This document shows, one piece after another, positions 53,833 to 62,087 of a DNA stretch of 64,000 nt. The stretch is taken from positions 248,001 to 312,000 of the forward strand of contig JADZAN010000024.1 in NCBI GenBank assembly GCA_020852815.1, given 5' to 3'. Made by a program: the position numbers and the translations under genes. Within the stretch, counting starts at the first letter, position 1; the number at the start of each line of letters is the position of its first letter. The stretch comes from Gemmatimonadaceae bacterium (GTDB taxonomy: Bacteria > Gemmatimonadota > Gemmatimonadetes > Gemmatimonadales > Gemmatimonadaceae). Below the pieces are notes generated by a model. That model was not told the DNA's origin and did no database searches. It was given only the letters and a program-made list of their open reading frames with translations.

Positions 53833-54599
53833 TGTCGCTCACCGCGCCGGCCACGCTGCGATGGATGGCGCTTCTCGCGTCGCTCTCGGTGATGCAGGGG
53901 ACGCTGGAGCTGCTGGCGTGGCGCCGTCACCTGGCCGATGACGGGACGTGGCGCTGGCGCACACTGTCGCGCGAACTGCGCTGGCTCTCACCGCTCCTCG
54001 CCTACCGCCCATTCCTCATGGTGCTCGCGGTGCGAGTGGGGTGCGCGCTCTTGCTGCTGGCGGGAGTGCACGGCGCCACGCTGCCGCTCCTCTGGATCAC
54101 GTCGCTCCTGGCCAACATCCGCTTCCGCGGGAGCACCAACGGCGGGAGCGACATGATGCTGATGGTGGTGCTCTCAGCGCTCACCGTCGCGCACCTCGGC
54201 GCCTCGTCGCCGATCGTGGTGCAGGGCGCGCTGGTCTATGTCGCGGCCCAGTCGGTGATGTCGTACTTCATCGCCGGCGTGGTGAAGCTCATCGATGCGC
54301 CGTGGCGGCGCGGTGTCGCGCTCGCGTCATTCGTGGCCACGCCGCACTTCGGGACGCCAATCGCGCTGCGACAGCTCCTCTCGCGCCCCGCCGTCGCCTT
54401 CGCGGCGTCGTGGGCGGTGATCCTCTTCGAGTGTGCCTTCCCGCTGGCGCTCACCGGGGCGCGCGCGGCGGCGTTGTTCGTGGCGCTCGCCGCCTGCTTT
54501 CACCTGGGGAACGTGGCCGCGTTCGGCCTCAACCGCTTCCTCCTGGCCTGGGCGGCAAGCTGGCCCGCGGTGCTCCATACGGCGACACTCCTGCGGTAG
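53829..54599 (+). CDS. HTTM-like integral membrane protein
   Basis: A 256-residue protein with six or seven transmembrane helices. Loop motifs such as ANIRFRGSTNGGSDMMLMVV, the helix AAQSVMSYFIAGVVKLID and the RRGVALASFVATPHFG segment resemble HTTM (horizontally transferred transmembrane) or DoxX-like domains, found in vitamin-K-dependent carboxylases and SdpB. The assignment is from overall pattern. Coupling with the small FF-motif protein suggests a two-component membrane complex. No obvious precursor peptide gene is nearby. Confidence 0.55.
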   Translation: MMSLTAPATLRWMALLASLSVMQGTLELLAWRRHLADDGTWRWRTLSRELRWLSPLLAYRPFLMVLAVRVGCALLLLAGVHGATLPLLWITSLLANIRFRGSTNGGSDMMLMVVLSALTVAHLGASSPIVVQGALVYVAAQSVMSYFIAGVVKLIDAPWRRGVALASFVATPHFGTPIALRQLLSRPAVAFAASWAVILFECAFPLALTGARAAALFVALAACFHLGNVAAFGLNRFLLAWAASWPAVLHTATLLR

Positions 54600-54619
54600 G
54601 GCAGCCGGCGAGCGCCGCG

Positions 54620-55003
54620 TCAGGGGCGCCGTGCCACCAGCTCGATCTCGACCAGCGCGCCCAGCGGCAACCCGGCTACCGCCACCGTGGTGCGCGCCGG
54701 GTACGGCGCCGTGAATCGCGCCTGATACGCACGATTCATCTGCGGAAAGTTTGCCATGTCGGTGAGGTAGACGTTGCACTTGATCACGTCATCCATCGAC
54801 AGCCCCGCATCTTCCACCACCGCCTGCAAGTTGTCGAAGGCGCGGTGCGTCTGCGCCTCCACGTCGCCCTCGATCAGCTTGCCGAGCGCGGGGTCGATCG
54901 GTGTCTGGCCCGAGCAGTAGAGCAGCTCGCCCGCCCAGACGGCGTGCGAGTAGGGACCAATGGCGGCTGGGCCGCGCGCACTTTCGACATGAGCTCGGGG
55001 CAT
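54620..55003 (-). CDS. RidA family enamine/imine deaminase
   Basis: Small cytosolic protein of 127 residues that hydrolyses reactive 2-aminoacrylate-type imines. Canonical features: GPYSHAVWAGELLYCSGQ, DVIKCNVYLTDM, and the C-terminal YPARTTVAVAGLPLGALVEIELVA with the carboxylate-binding Arg in PART. It contrasts with the Rid domain fused to the aldo/keto reductase at 7016, which lacks that Arg. Start ATG 55003; the upstream frame overlaps the end of the previous gene and is not conserved. Confidence 0.92.
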   Translation of the reverse strand: MPRAHVESARGPAAIGPYSHAVWAGELLYCSGQTPIDPALGKLIEGDVEAQTHRAFDNLQAVVEDAGLSMDDVIKCNVYLTDMANFPQMNRAYQARFTAPYPARTTVAVAGLPLGALVEIELVARRP

Positions 55004-55010
55004 GACGCGT

Positions 55011-56417
55011 TCAGTGGTTGGACGGTTGGGTGTCTGGGCGCGTAGCAGGCGCAACGCGCTGGGAGTCGGCGGCCGCGCGTGCCGCCGCGGCGCGCTCCGC
55101 CGCGCGCCGCTCGCGCGTGGCAATCACCTTGCTCAGGCGCTCGCGAGGGAGCGACCACTGCGGCGGCCGCCAGCCGCGCCGCTCCACGGGCGATGCGCCG
55201 CCCTTCCGTGGCCGCAGCGCATCGACAAACTCGGCGTAGCGCGACCCCGGGTTCCACAGCGACCAGCTCTTCGCGCCGGCGTCGTACACCGCCTGGATCT
55301 GCTGCCGCACCTCGGCGGCGCCGTACTGCGCCCCGCGAATGCTCATCGCCTCGAGCCACGGCATCACCTCGCCAACAGTGGCGCCGGCCGAGTCCTTCAC
55401 GAAGCGCGTGCGCTCCATGGCATCGGTCGTCGCCAGCCGCACGACTTCGTATGGCTTCGCCAGCGGGCGCGGGAAGCCGTACAGCCCGGTCGAGTAGTGC
55501 GACGGATACACCATCGGGAGGACGACGTCGGCCGTGGCGATCACCGTTTCCCAGTGCTGGCCAATGTCCACGTCCCCTTCCAGGTGCGTCACCAGGCCAA
55601 AGACGTCGACTGTCACCGGCACCCGGTACTGTTGCAACTGCTCCTTGGAGTAGCGGATGAAGTTGCGGATGTTCTCGGCCCGCGAGACGCCGTTGCTCCC
55701 CGGATAGCGCATCACCTCGCGCATGCGCGACGTCACGTCGGGAAAGCGAACGTAGTCCCACTGCAGCTCGGAGAAGCCCATGTCCAGCGCCTCGCGCGCG
55801 ATGGCCACGTTGTAGTCCCACACGCGGCGATCGTACGGGTTGACCCACGCGCCCCCCTTGTTGTCGCGCCACACGCTCCCGTTCGCGTGCCGGATGGCCA
55901 ACTCCGGCTTCCGCTCCGCCAGCTGCCGATCCTTGAAGACGACGATGCGGGCGATGGGATAGATGCGGTGCGCCTGCAACGTGTCGATGAGCGCCGGCAG
56001 CCAGGTGGTGGCGGGGCGCGTGTCGGCGCCGATCTCGCGCGCCAGCGGGATGGCGGTGCTGTCGTAGGCCAGGTACGTGTCCGACTCCTTCACGTCGATC
56101 ACGAAGGCGTTGACCTCGGTGGAATCGGCGATGGCAATGAGCTGCGCCATGCGCGAGCGCGAGCCGGCGGCCCATGCGTTCACGTACAGCGCGCGCACCG
56201 AGTCGGGGCGGGGGACGCGGTCGCCAAAGCGCGCCCGCCAGGCGGCGACGCTGTCGGCCGCGCGTTCGGCGGCACTCCGCGACCCTGCGGCGCCGCCAGC
56301 GTTAGGCGCCGATCCCTGCGCACCGGCGCGCGGCACCTCGCGCTCGCCGCAGCCGGCAGCTGCAGCAACGCCGGTCAACAGCGCCATCGACGCGGCGAGG
56401 AGCGCTCGACGCGTCAC
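55011..56417 (-). CDS. putative glycoside hydrolase (DUF4015), lipoprotein
   Basis: Lipid-anchored protein of 468 residues (lipobox AAAGC, Cys23). Residues ~70-405 match DUF4015: VRALYVNAWAAGS, NAFVIDVKESD, IYPIARIVVFKD, GFSELQWDYVRFPD, ADVVLPMVYPSHYS and AKSWSLWNPGSRY. It is predicted to be a TIM-barrel glycoside hydrolase. The Asp in QWDYVRFPD and the Glu or Asp in FVIDVKESD are candidate catalytic residues. The N-terminal linker and C-terminal ~60 residues are low complexity. It overlaps the DUF1080 gene by 4 bp, suggesting a shared glycan-degrading function. Confidence 0.82.
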   Translation of the reverse strand: MTRRALLAASMALLTGVAAAAGCGEREVPRAGAQGSAPNAGGAAGSRSAAERAADSVAAWRARFGDRVPRPDSVRALYVNAWAAGSRSRMAQLIAIADSTEVNAFVIDVKESDTYLAYDSTAIPLAREIGADTRPATTWLPALIDTLQAHRIYPIARIVVFKDRQLAERKPELAIRHANGSVWRDNKGGAWVNPYDRRVWDYNVAIAREALDMGFSELQWDYVRFPDVTSRMREVMRYPGSNGVSRAENIRNFIRYSKEQLQQYRVPVTVDVFGLVTHLEGDVDIGQHWETVIATADVVLPMVYPSHYSTGLYGFPRPLAKPYEVVRLATTDAMERTRFVKDSAGATVGEVMPWLEAMSIRGAQYGAAEVRQQIQAVYDAGAKSWSLWNPGSRYAEFVDALRPRKGGASPVERRGWRPPQWSLPRERLSKVIATRERRAAERAAAARAAADSQRVAPATRPDTQPSNH

Positions 56418-57373
56418 TTGGCCGGCGTGATGACGATGTTGCGGTACTCCACCGGGCCGTGATCGCCCTGCAGGAAGAGCGGGCCCGGCGCCCCTTCGTT
56501 GCTGTCGAGTGCACCGCCGGTGATCCCGGGGATGACCTGGTCGGCGATGATCGTCTTCCCGTTGAGCACGATGGTCACGCGGCGCCCAATGAGCGTGATG
56601 TCATACGACTGCCACGTATCCGGCCCGCGCGAGGCAAGCTCGTTGGGGATGAGGTGTCCGTACACCGCGCCGAGCCCGTCGATCTTCGGCTCGTCGCCCT
56701 GCGTGTCCTCCACCTGCACTTCATAGCGCCCGCGCAGGTAGATCCCGCTGTTGCTCCCCTTGGGGAAGCGGAACTCGACGTGGAGCTTGAAGTCGGTGAA
56801 CGACCGATCGGTGACGAGGTCGGCGCCGGCCGCCTTGTTGCGCAGCACGCCGTTGGACACCTCCCACTGGTTGGTCCCCTCGCCGAGTGCCTTCCATCCG
56901 GTGAGGTCCTTCCCGTTGAGGAGCGTGACGGGGAGCGCCCACGACGGCGCGGTGGTGCGCACCAGTCGCGGGGCGCGCGCGCCGCGGAACGCCTGCTTTC
57001 GCCCGTTGGCGTAGGCGATCGTCCCGGCAATGGAGTCGCCGGTCAGCCGCCCGGTGACGCTGTTCTCCCCCTCGCTGTCGTCCCATTGCGGGGGAAGGGT
57101 GAAGGCAAAGCGCCCGTCCTTGAAGTCGATGCGGGCAATGGGGCGCGCGCTCCCCACCATGTTGACGAATGCGCCGATGAGCGTGCTGCGCCCCGAGTGG
57201 CGCACCTCCAGCCACGATGCCGTGTGGCGCCCCGGTGCGTCGACGACGATGTCCCATCGCCCGATCAGCGGCGACTCCGACTGGACCGGCGCGACGTGCG
57301 TTGCGGCTGGCGGAAGCGCGGCCGCCGCCATGTGGAGGTGGGCGGCGGCGAGGAGGGCGGTGAGGATCGGCAT
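56414..57373 (-). CDS. exported DUF1080 (3-keto-disaccharide hydrolase-like) protein
   Basis: Secreted 319-residue protein from ATG 57373 (signal ~1-20). The C-terminal half is a concanavalin-like DUF1080 domain: LLNGKDLTGWKALG, WEVSNGVLRN, FTDFKLHVEFRFPKGSNSGIYLRGRYEVQV, NELASRGPDTWQSYDI, and GPLFLQGDHGPVEYRNI. The N-terminal half (~30-155) is a second beta-rich region. Members hydrolyse 3-keto-glycosides or bind glycans. Coupled to the DUF4015 gene. Confidence 0.85.
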   Translation of the reverse strand: MPILTALLAAAHLHMAAAALPPAATHVAPVQSESPLIGRWDIVVDAPGRHTASWLEVRHSGRSTLIGAFVNMVGSARPIARIDFKDGRFAFTLPPQWDDSEGENSVTGRLTGDSIAGTIAYANGRKQAFRGARAPRLVRTTAPSWALPVTLLNGKDLTGWKALGEGTNQWEVSNGVLRNKAAGADLVTDRSFTDFKLHVEFRFPKGSNSGIYLRGRYEVQVEDTQGDEPKIDGLGAVYGHLIPNELASRGPDTWQSYDITLIGRRVTIVLNGKTIIADQVIPGITGGALDSNEGAPGPLFLQGDHGPVEYRNIVITPAK

Positions 57374-57441
57374 GCGCGAAGCGGTTCGAGGGATGCAGCG
57401 ACGCCGAATGATACCCTCGATTGTCCAGCAGCGCCCCGTCT

Positions 57442-57597
57442 TTAAGAGCCGCGCCGCCCCGACTTGGATGACGTCGACTGCGGCTTGATCGCCGGCGCGC
57501 GCGGCGGCGCCAATGGCTTCGCCCCCTCCTTGTGCGGCGCGGCGCCGGGCACCGCCTTGCGCTTGGGCGAGAAATCGGGGATGTGGGACTTCTTCAT
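57442..57597 (-). CDS. conserved-looking 51-residue basic protein
   Basis: A short gene from ATG 57597, supported by a strong Shine-Dalgarno (GGAGGGAGCG just upstream) and normal coding bias. The product begins MKKSHIPDFSPKRKAVPG and ends in a Pro/Lys/Ser-rich tail (QSTSSKSGRRGS). It is strongly basic and probably disordered. I recognise no domain; it could be a ribosome- or nucleic-acid-associated peptide. It is followed 68 bp later by the DUF1080 gene on the same strand. Confidence 0.6.
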   Translation of the reverse strand: MKKSHIPDFSPKRKAVPGAAPHKEGAKPLAPPRAPAIKPQSTSSKSGRRGS

Positions 57598-57691
57598 CGT
57601 CGCTCCCTCCACCTCGGGGAATGGGACTCGTCAGGCACCCCGATAGTCTACAGCCCCTCGCACGCAAAGACAGCTCGCCTCGTGAGACGCC

Positions 57692-58099
57692 TCACGCCGG
57701 GCCGCCGCCGCGCCCCTCCGGCGCGCCGATAGCGCGCCCCTCCGGTGCGCCAACAGCGCGCCCCTCCGGCGTGTACACCTCGACCGACAACGAAAACGTC
57801 CGCTCATCGCCGGCGGCGAGCGCGCCCACTCCCATGACCTGTCGCGCCACCTCCTCGCCGCGCTCGTTGCGGATCGTCAGGAGCACGGAGTACTCCCACG
57901 CCTCGGCACCCACGCTGTTGCGCAACACCCCCTCCACCTTGAGTGGAGTGCTGGTGCGCAGCGCGCGCGCCGCTGCGCCGGAGTCGAAACGCAGGTGGTG
58001 CTGGCACTTGGGACAGCGGACGGCGCTCTCCAGGATCGTGGCACGACAGTGCGGGCAACTGCGCGTGCTCCCTGCCACGCTCTCGCGGACTGGGCTCAC
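57692..58099 (-). CDS. zinc-ribbon protein with C-terminal PEGR repeats
   Basis: A 135-residue protein from GTG 58099. An N-terminal zinc ribbon (CPHC ... CPKC, ~15-33) is followed by a beta-sandwich-like segment (LKVEGVLRNSVGAEAWEYSVLLTIRNERG, then FSLSVEVYTPEG). The C terminus carries repeats of the sequence APEGRA encoded by a 27-bp unit (three copies, 57700-57775), probably an expansion. Function unknown. Confidence 0.7.
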   Translation of the reverse strand: MSPVRESVAGSTRSCPHCRATILESAVRCPKCQHHLRFDSGAAARALRTSTPLKVEGVLRNSVGAEAWEYSVLLTIRNERGEEVARQVMGVGALAAGDERTFSLSVEVYTPEGRAVGAPEGRAIGAPEGRGGGPA

Positions 58100-58196
58100 G
58101 GGACGATCAACCCCACCGGCGCCGCGGCGCGCACCTGCCGCAACGCCTCGCCCTTCCCGCCCCAGCCTGGATCATCGACGGCGTCCGGGTCACGCG

Positions 58197-58706
58197 TCAC
58201 GAGGCGAGGTCGGTCTCCCGGGGAATGGTGCCAGCGGTCGACGGCTCGTTCCACCCGAACTCCACGCGCCCGCGCATGCGCGAACCGGCGGCCACGGTGA
58301 GCGAGTCGGCCTTGAGGTCGCCGATCAGGACGCCCGAGGCGAGAAGCTCCACGCGGGCGGCGTCGAGCACGTTCCCTTCCAGCTCTCCCGCGATCGTCAC
58401 GGCGTTGGCGCGCACGCCGCCGTTGACCCGCGCCCCCGACTCGATGGTGAGGTTCCCTTCCACCGTCACGTCACCCTTGAAGCGCCCGGCAATGCGGATG
58501 TGCCCGCTCCCGTCGATCTTGCCTTCGATCGTGAGGTCGGAACCGATGACCGACTCGGAGCCTTCGCGTGTCGCGGTGCGTCGCGAGGCTTCGCGGCTGT
58601 AGGCCAGGTCACTCGGCGCGTCGAACTCGCGGCGCGGGGGCTCGGTCACCACGCCAAGGGTGGCGCCTTCCTTCTTGGGCGTCGTCTGTTCCTTCCAGAG
58701 TGCCAC
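58197..58706 (-). CDS. bactofilin
   Basis: Cytoskeletal protein of the bactofilin family (DUF583), 169 residues. GTG 58706 is preferred because AGGAG lies eight bases upstream; the alternative start nine codons upstream lacks one. The core (~50-140) is a right-handed beta-helix with short repeats: VIGSDLTIEGKIDGSGHIRIAG, GDVTVEGNLTIESGARVNGGVRAN, AVTIAGELEGNVLDAARVEL, and GVLIGDLKADSLTVAAG. Bactofilins polymerise without nucleotide and position cell-wall enzymes. The disordered N- and C-terminal ends are typical. Confidence 0.9.
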   Translation of the reverse strand: MALWKEQTTPKKEGATLGVVTEPPRREFDAPSDLAYSREASRRTATREGSESVIGSDLTIEGKIDGSGHIRIAGRFKGDVTVEGNLTIESGARVNGGVRANAVTIAGELEGNVLDAARVELLASGVLIGDLKADSLTVAAGSRMRGRVEFGWNEPSTAGTIPRETDLAS

Positions 58707-58809
58707 GGGTGAATCTCCTGTTTGGGTCCCCAACGATTGCGCGCGGGGACGCCCGTGGCGCTGTCAGCTGCGTCACCAAGCCCGGAACTGGCGAGCACGG
58801 CCTGCCGCA

Positions 58810-58900
58810 CTCGTCAGGCAAGCTGGGCCGTGCCACTCGTCAGGCAGGCTCGTCAGGCAAGCTCGTCAGGCAAGCTCGTCAGGCAGACTTGTCAGGCAAG
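58810..58900. repeat. 13-bp tandem repeats (CTCGTCAGGCAAG)
   Basis: Five contiguous copies (58836-58900) with one or two mismatches, plus one isolated copy at 58810. They lie between the bactofilin and HD-domain genes, and the last copy contains the HD gene's stop codon, so the 3' end of that gene has been reached by the array. Confidence 0.8.
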
Positions 58901-59479
58901 CTCGGCGTCGGACTCGCGCGCGCGCCGTTCGGTTTCGGCGTCGAGAATGGCGCGCAACTCCACCAGGAGCGGGTGGTGCGCCGTGTGGCGCCGGCCGTAG
59001 TCCAGGTTGAAGCGATAGTCGAAGTCGCGCGGGTTGGCGCCCTGCGTGTGCTGCAGGATCGTCTCGAGCTTGTCGAGTCCCTTGGCCAGGCGAGCCTCGG
59101 GGGTCAGCCCGGCTTCGTACTCGTCCCACAGCGCCACGATCTCGTCGCGCTGCCCCGGCGGGAGCGCCGCCGCCAGCGTTTCGAGGTCGCGGCGCTCGTC
59201 GGCCGACTTGCTCGCCCCGCGCCGCGCCTGTTCCGGCGCCGGTACGTCACCACCAATCGCCTCCCCAAGGTCGTGCACCACGCAGATGCGCAGCACCTTC
59301 CCGAAGTCGACCTCGGGAAAGCCCGGGCGCAGCACCATGGCCATGAGGCACAGCCGCCACGTGTGATCGGCGACGCTCTCCGGCTCACCAGCGGTTGTCC
59401 ACCCGCTGCGGCGGCGCGTCTTGAGCGCCTCGGCGGCGCGCAGAAAGTCGAGGACCTGCAGGAGTTCGTCGTGCTGCAT
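58892..59479 (-). CDS. HD-domain phosphohydrolase (YfbR/HDDC2-like 5'-nucleotidase)
   Basis: Metal-dependent HD hydrolase of 195 residues. The motif order matches HDDC2/YfbR-like 5'-deoxynucleotidases: VADHTWRLCLMAMVL (first His, residue 39), VVHDLGEAIGGDVPA (His-Asp pair), then DELVALWxEYEAGLTPEARLAKGLDKLETILQ. Start ATG 59479, because similarity begins there. It probably dephosphorylates (deoxy)nucleoside monophosphates. Confidence 0.85.
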   Translation of the reverse strand: MQHDELLQVLDFLRAAEALKTRRRSGWTTAGEPESVADHTWRLCLMAMVLRPGFPEVDFGKVLRICVVHDLGEAIGGDVPAPEQARRGASKSADERRDLETLAAALPPGQRDEIVALWDEYEAGLTPEARLAKGLDKLETILQHTQGANPRDFDYRFNLDYGRRHTAHHPLLVELRAILDAETERRARESDAELA

Positions 59480-59562
59480 TGGCTGGAAGAGAAAACTCAG
59501 CGCACCAGCGCGCCGGCCACCGTGCGCGCCCCAGGCCAACCCCGGCCCTCCCGCGACAGCGC

Positions 59563-61089
59563 CTACGGTGTGGGCGCCGGCGCTTCGGCGCGCCACTGCG
59601 TGGCGAGTGTACGCGCCTGCGCCAGGAGTGCATCGAGGTCGCGTCGCCCAATGTAGCGCCCATCGACGATCACGGCGTCGAGCTGCTGCATCCGCGTGAT
59701 GTCGTCGAGCGGGTTGCCGCGCACCAGCAGGATGTCGGCGAGCTTGCCCGGCTCCAGCGTTCCTAACGAGTCGCGCGCCGCAAGGAACTCTGCCGGACGG
59801 ATGGTCGCGGCGCGCAGTGCGTCCAGCGGCGACAGCCCCGCCTGCACGAGGTACCCGAGTTCGTCGTGCAGGCTGAACCCCGCCAGTCGATTGGTCCCCG
59901 GCATGTCGCTCCCGGCGAGGAGCGGGACGCCGGCGCGATGCATGTCACCAGTCGTCTGAAAGGCCCAGCGAACGAAGGCGTAGTTGGCGAGCGTGTCTCC
60001 ACTCGCCCAGTCCTTGCGCCGCCCCACCATGAAGGGGAGGCGATACGCCTCACGCGCCTCGCGCATGGTGGAGTCGTCCAGCATTCCGTTGATGTGGCGA
60101 ATGGCGGCGAGCGTCGGTACCTGCCACGTGGCGTTGCGCTTGAGCCGCGCGAAGAGCTGCGCTGTCTTGGCCTCCGCGGAACTCGCGATGGCGCGCCGCT
60201 GCCGGTCGGCCAGCCGCCGCTCGGGGCTCCAGATGCCGACGCGTATCAGGAGCTGCCCCCACCACGTCTGCTCGTTGCGCGCCTCCTCGAGCAGCGTTGC
60301 CTCCTCCCCCGACGTCGCCTGCGCCATGCCTAACAAGTGCTCGGTGCTCGCCATCCCGGCATCGGAGATCTCGGAGAGCGGCATCCAGGGCGGTACGTGA
60401 CCCGCGACCGGGAGCCCCTCGGCACGCGCCGCCGCCATCAAGGCGGGAAAGCGCACGGCCGGAAGCTCGAGGTACTTCACGAAGTCGGCGCCGTCGCGCT
60501 TGAGCGCGCGCACCGCACTGCGAATGTCGTCGTCGGTTGTGAGCGGGAAGGGGGCGCCGGGAACGACGCGAGCGGTCCCGCCAATCTTGTTCCCCGTCAC
60601 CACCAGCCGAGGTCCGAGCCGCTGGCCGGCGGTGACCGCCGCCCGCCAGGAGCGCAACAGCTGCAAGTCCCCGGACATGTCCCGCACGCCGGTAACGCCG
60701 TTGGCGACAAAGAGCGGCAGCACGAAATCGGCGTTGCCGGCAATGGTCGATGGCCCCGACGCCCCCCGCGGGCGCATGGAGGTCGCCGAGAGGTGTGCAT
60801 GCATGTCCCACAACCCTGGCGTGGCGTACAGTCCGCGCGCGTCGACGGTGCGCGCGCCGCGCGGGAGAGCGACCTTCCCGTCGGCGCCCATCGCCTGGAT
60901 GCGTCCACCGGCAATCACCAACGTCTGCTTGGGGCGAACGACACCGGTGGCGACATCCACCACCTGCGCGTGCACGATCACGATCGTCTCGCGCGGCGGC
61001 GCGCTCCCCTGCGCAGCGAGATTGTACGCAACCAGGAGGCTCGCCGCGCCGAGCGTCGCGAGCCGAAGCGTCAGACGGGGGCGAGTCAC
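59563..61089 (-). CDS. exported amidohydrolase family protein
   Basis: Secreted TIM-barrel metal hydrolase of 508 residues. The start is most likely GTG 61089, giving a signal peptide (LATLGAASLLVAYNLAAQG); longer frames lack support. Metal-site residues: HxH in GLWDMHAHL, Lys of the carbamylated type near FVKYLELP, His in AGHVPPW and STEHLLG, and Asp in LLAGSDMPGTN. LEPGKLADILLVRGNPL is the typical C-terminal barrel-closing strand. Related to imidazolonepropionase/prolidase-like amidohydrolases; substrate unknown. Confidence 0.88.
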   Translation of the reverse strand: MTRPRLTLRLATLGAASLLVAYNLAAQGSAPPRETIVIVHAQVVDVATGVVRPKQTLVIAGGRIQAMGADGKVALPRGARTVDARGLYATPGLWDMHAHLSATSMRPRGASGPSTIAGNADFVLPLFVANGVTGVRDMSGDLQLLRSWRAAVTAGQRLGPRLVVTGNKIGGTARVVPGAPFPLTTDDDIRSAVRALKRDGADFVKYLELPAVRFPALMAAARAEGLPVAGHVPPWMPLSEISDAGMASTEHLLGMAQATSGEEATLLEEARNEQTWWGQLLIRVGIWSPERRLADRQRRAIASSAEAKTAQLFARLKRNATWQVPTLAAIRHINGMLDDSTMREAREAYRLPFMVGRRKDWASGDTLANYAFVRWAFQTTGDMHRAGVPLLAGSDMPGTNRLAGFSLHDELGYLVQAGLSPLDALRAATIRPAEFLAARDSLGTLEPGKLADILLVRGNPLDDITRMQQLDAVIVDGRYIGRRDLDALLAQARTLATQWRAEAPAPTP

Positions 61090-61322
61090 GACAGCTGGGA
61101 GACGGAGCGCTGCGGCCGGTGATACGCGTATCGAGGCATGAGTCGATGAATCAACGAAGCAACGAAGCAACGGGAGAAGTGAACGAAAGGCGCGTGAATG
61201 CGACGTGAGCGTGCGAGTCCAACGGAATGCCACTTGCACCCTTACCATTGCATCCCCGCGGCCGCGAAGTGCACCCACCTGGCAGTCCGGGCGACCGCCG
61301 GCTTCCCTCTGAGGATTGTTCC

Positions 61323-62081
61323 ATGCGCATGTACGTCACGCGCCTCTTCCTGTCGCTCCACAAATGGATCGGCATCGGGATCGGCGTCATCGTCTTCGTC
61401 TGGCTGGTGAGCGGGATGGTCATGATCCTCCCCTTCACCCCCATCGTCCCCAAGCGCACGGCGGAGATGGTCGACATGCGGCAGGCAACGGTGTCGCCAG
61501 CGGGTGCCATCGACCTGGTGCGCTCGCGCGAAGGCGACACGTCGGGGGTGCGCCGAGTCGTCTTTGTCGCGATCGGCCCCGACCCGTACTACAAGGTCGA
61601 TGCAAAGGATGGAAAGTCGTTCCTCCTCAGCGCCGCCACCGGCGAGCGACTCGTCGTCACGCGCGACGTCGCCGAGCGCATTGCGCGCCGCGACTTCTCC
61701 GACAACGCGCGCATCAGGAGCGCCACGGAAATCTCGCGGCACTCGTTCGGCTATCCCGGCGGGGCACTCCCGGCCTGGCGCCTCGAGTTCGACGACGCGC
61801 GCGGCACCATCGCCTACGTCTCCAAGCGCGATGGCTCGGTAACGCATGTGAACGGGCGGTCGCGCATTCGCTCCTTCATCACGGGGCTTCACACCTTCGA
61901 GCAGATCGAGCTGGTTGGCGGCTCCGAGCGCCTCAAGAAGCTGTCGTTGCATCTCACGAGCCTGATCACGATCGTCCTCGTGCTGACCGGCTACTACGTC
62001 GTGCTCCCCCGGCGGTGGCGACGCCGGTGGGAGGTGGGGCGCCGCGATCGCACCAGGGCGACGGAGGCACCGCGCGCTTAG
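61323..62081 (+). CDS. PepSY-associated membrane protein
   Basis: A 252-residue protein with two transmembrane helices (~18-40 and ~220-240) around a periplasmic PepSY-like domain. FLSLHKWIGIGIGVIVFVWLVSG is the PepSY_TM pattern with its conserved His, and a second His appears in GLHTFEQI. The C terminus is strongly basic. PepSY_TM proteins are linked to iron uptake or respiratory electron transfer; here no partner is adjacent. ATG 61323 or 61329. Confidence 0.75.
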   Translation: MRMYVTRLFLSLHKWIGIGIGVIVFVWLVSGMVMILPFTPIVPKRTAEMVDMRQATVSPAGAIDLVRSREGDTSGVRRVVFVAIGPDPYYKVDAKDGKSFLLSAATGERLVVTRDVAERIARRDFSDNARIRSATEISRHSFGYPGGALPAWRLEFDDARGTIAYVSKRDGSVTHVNGRSRIRSFITGLHTFEQIELVGGSERLKKLSLHLTSLITIVLVLTGYYVVLPRRWRRRWEVGRRDRTRATEAPRA

Positions 62082-62087
62082 GCCACA

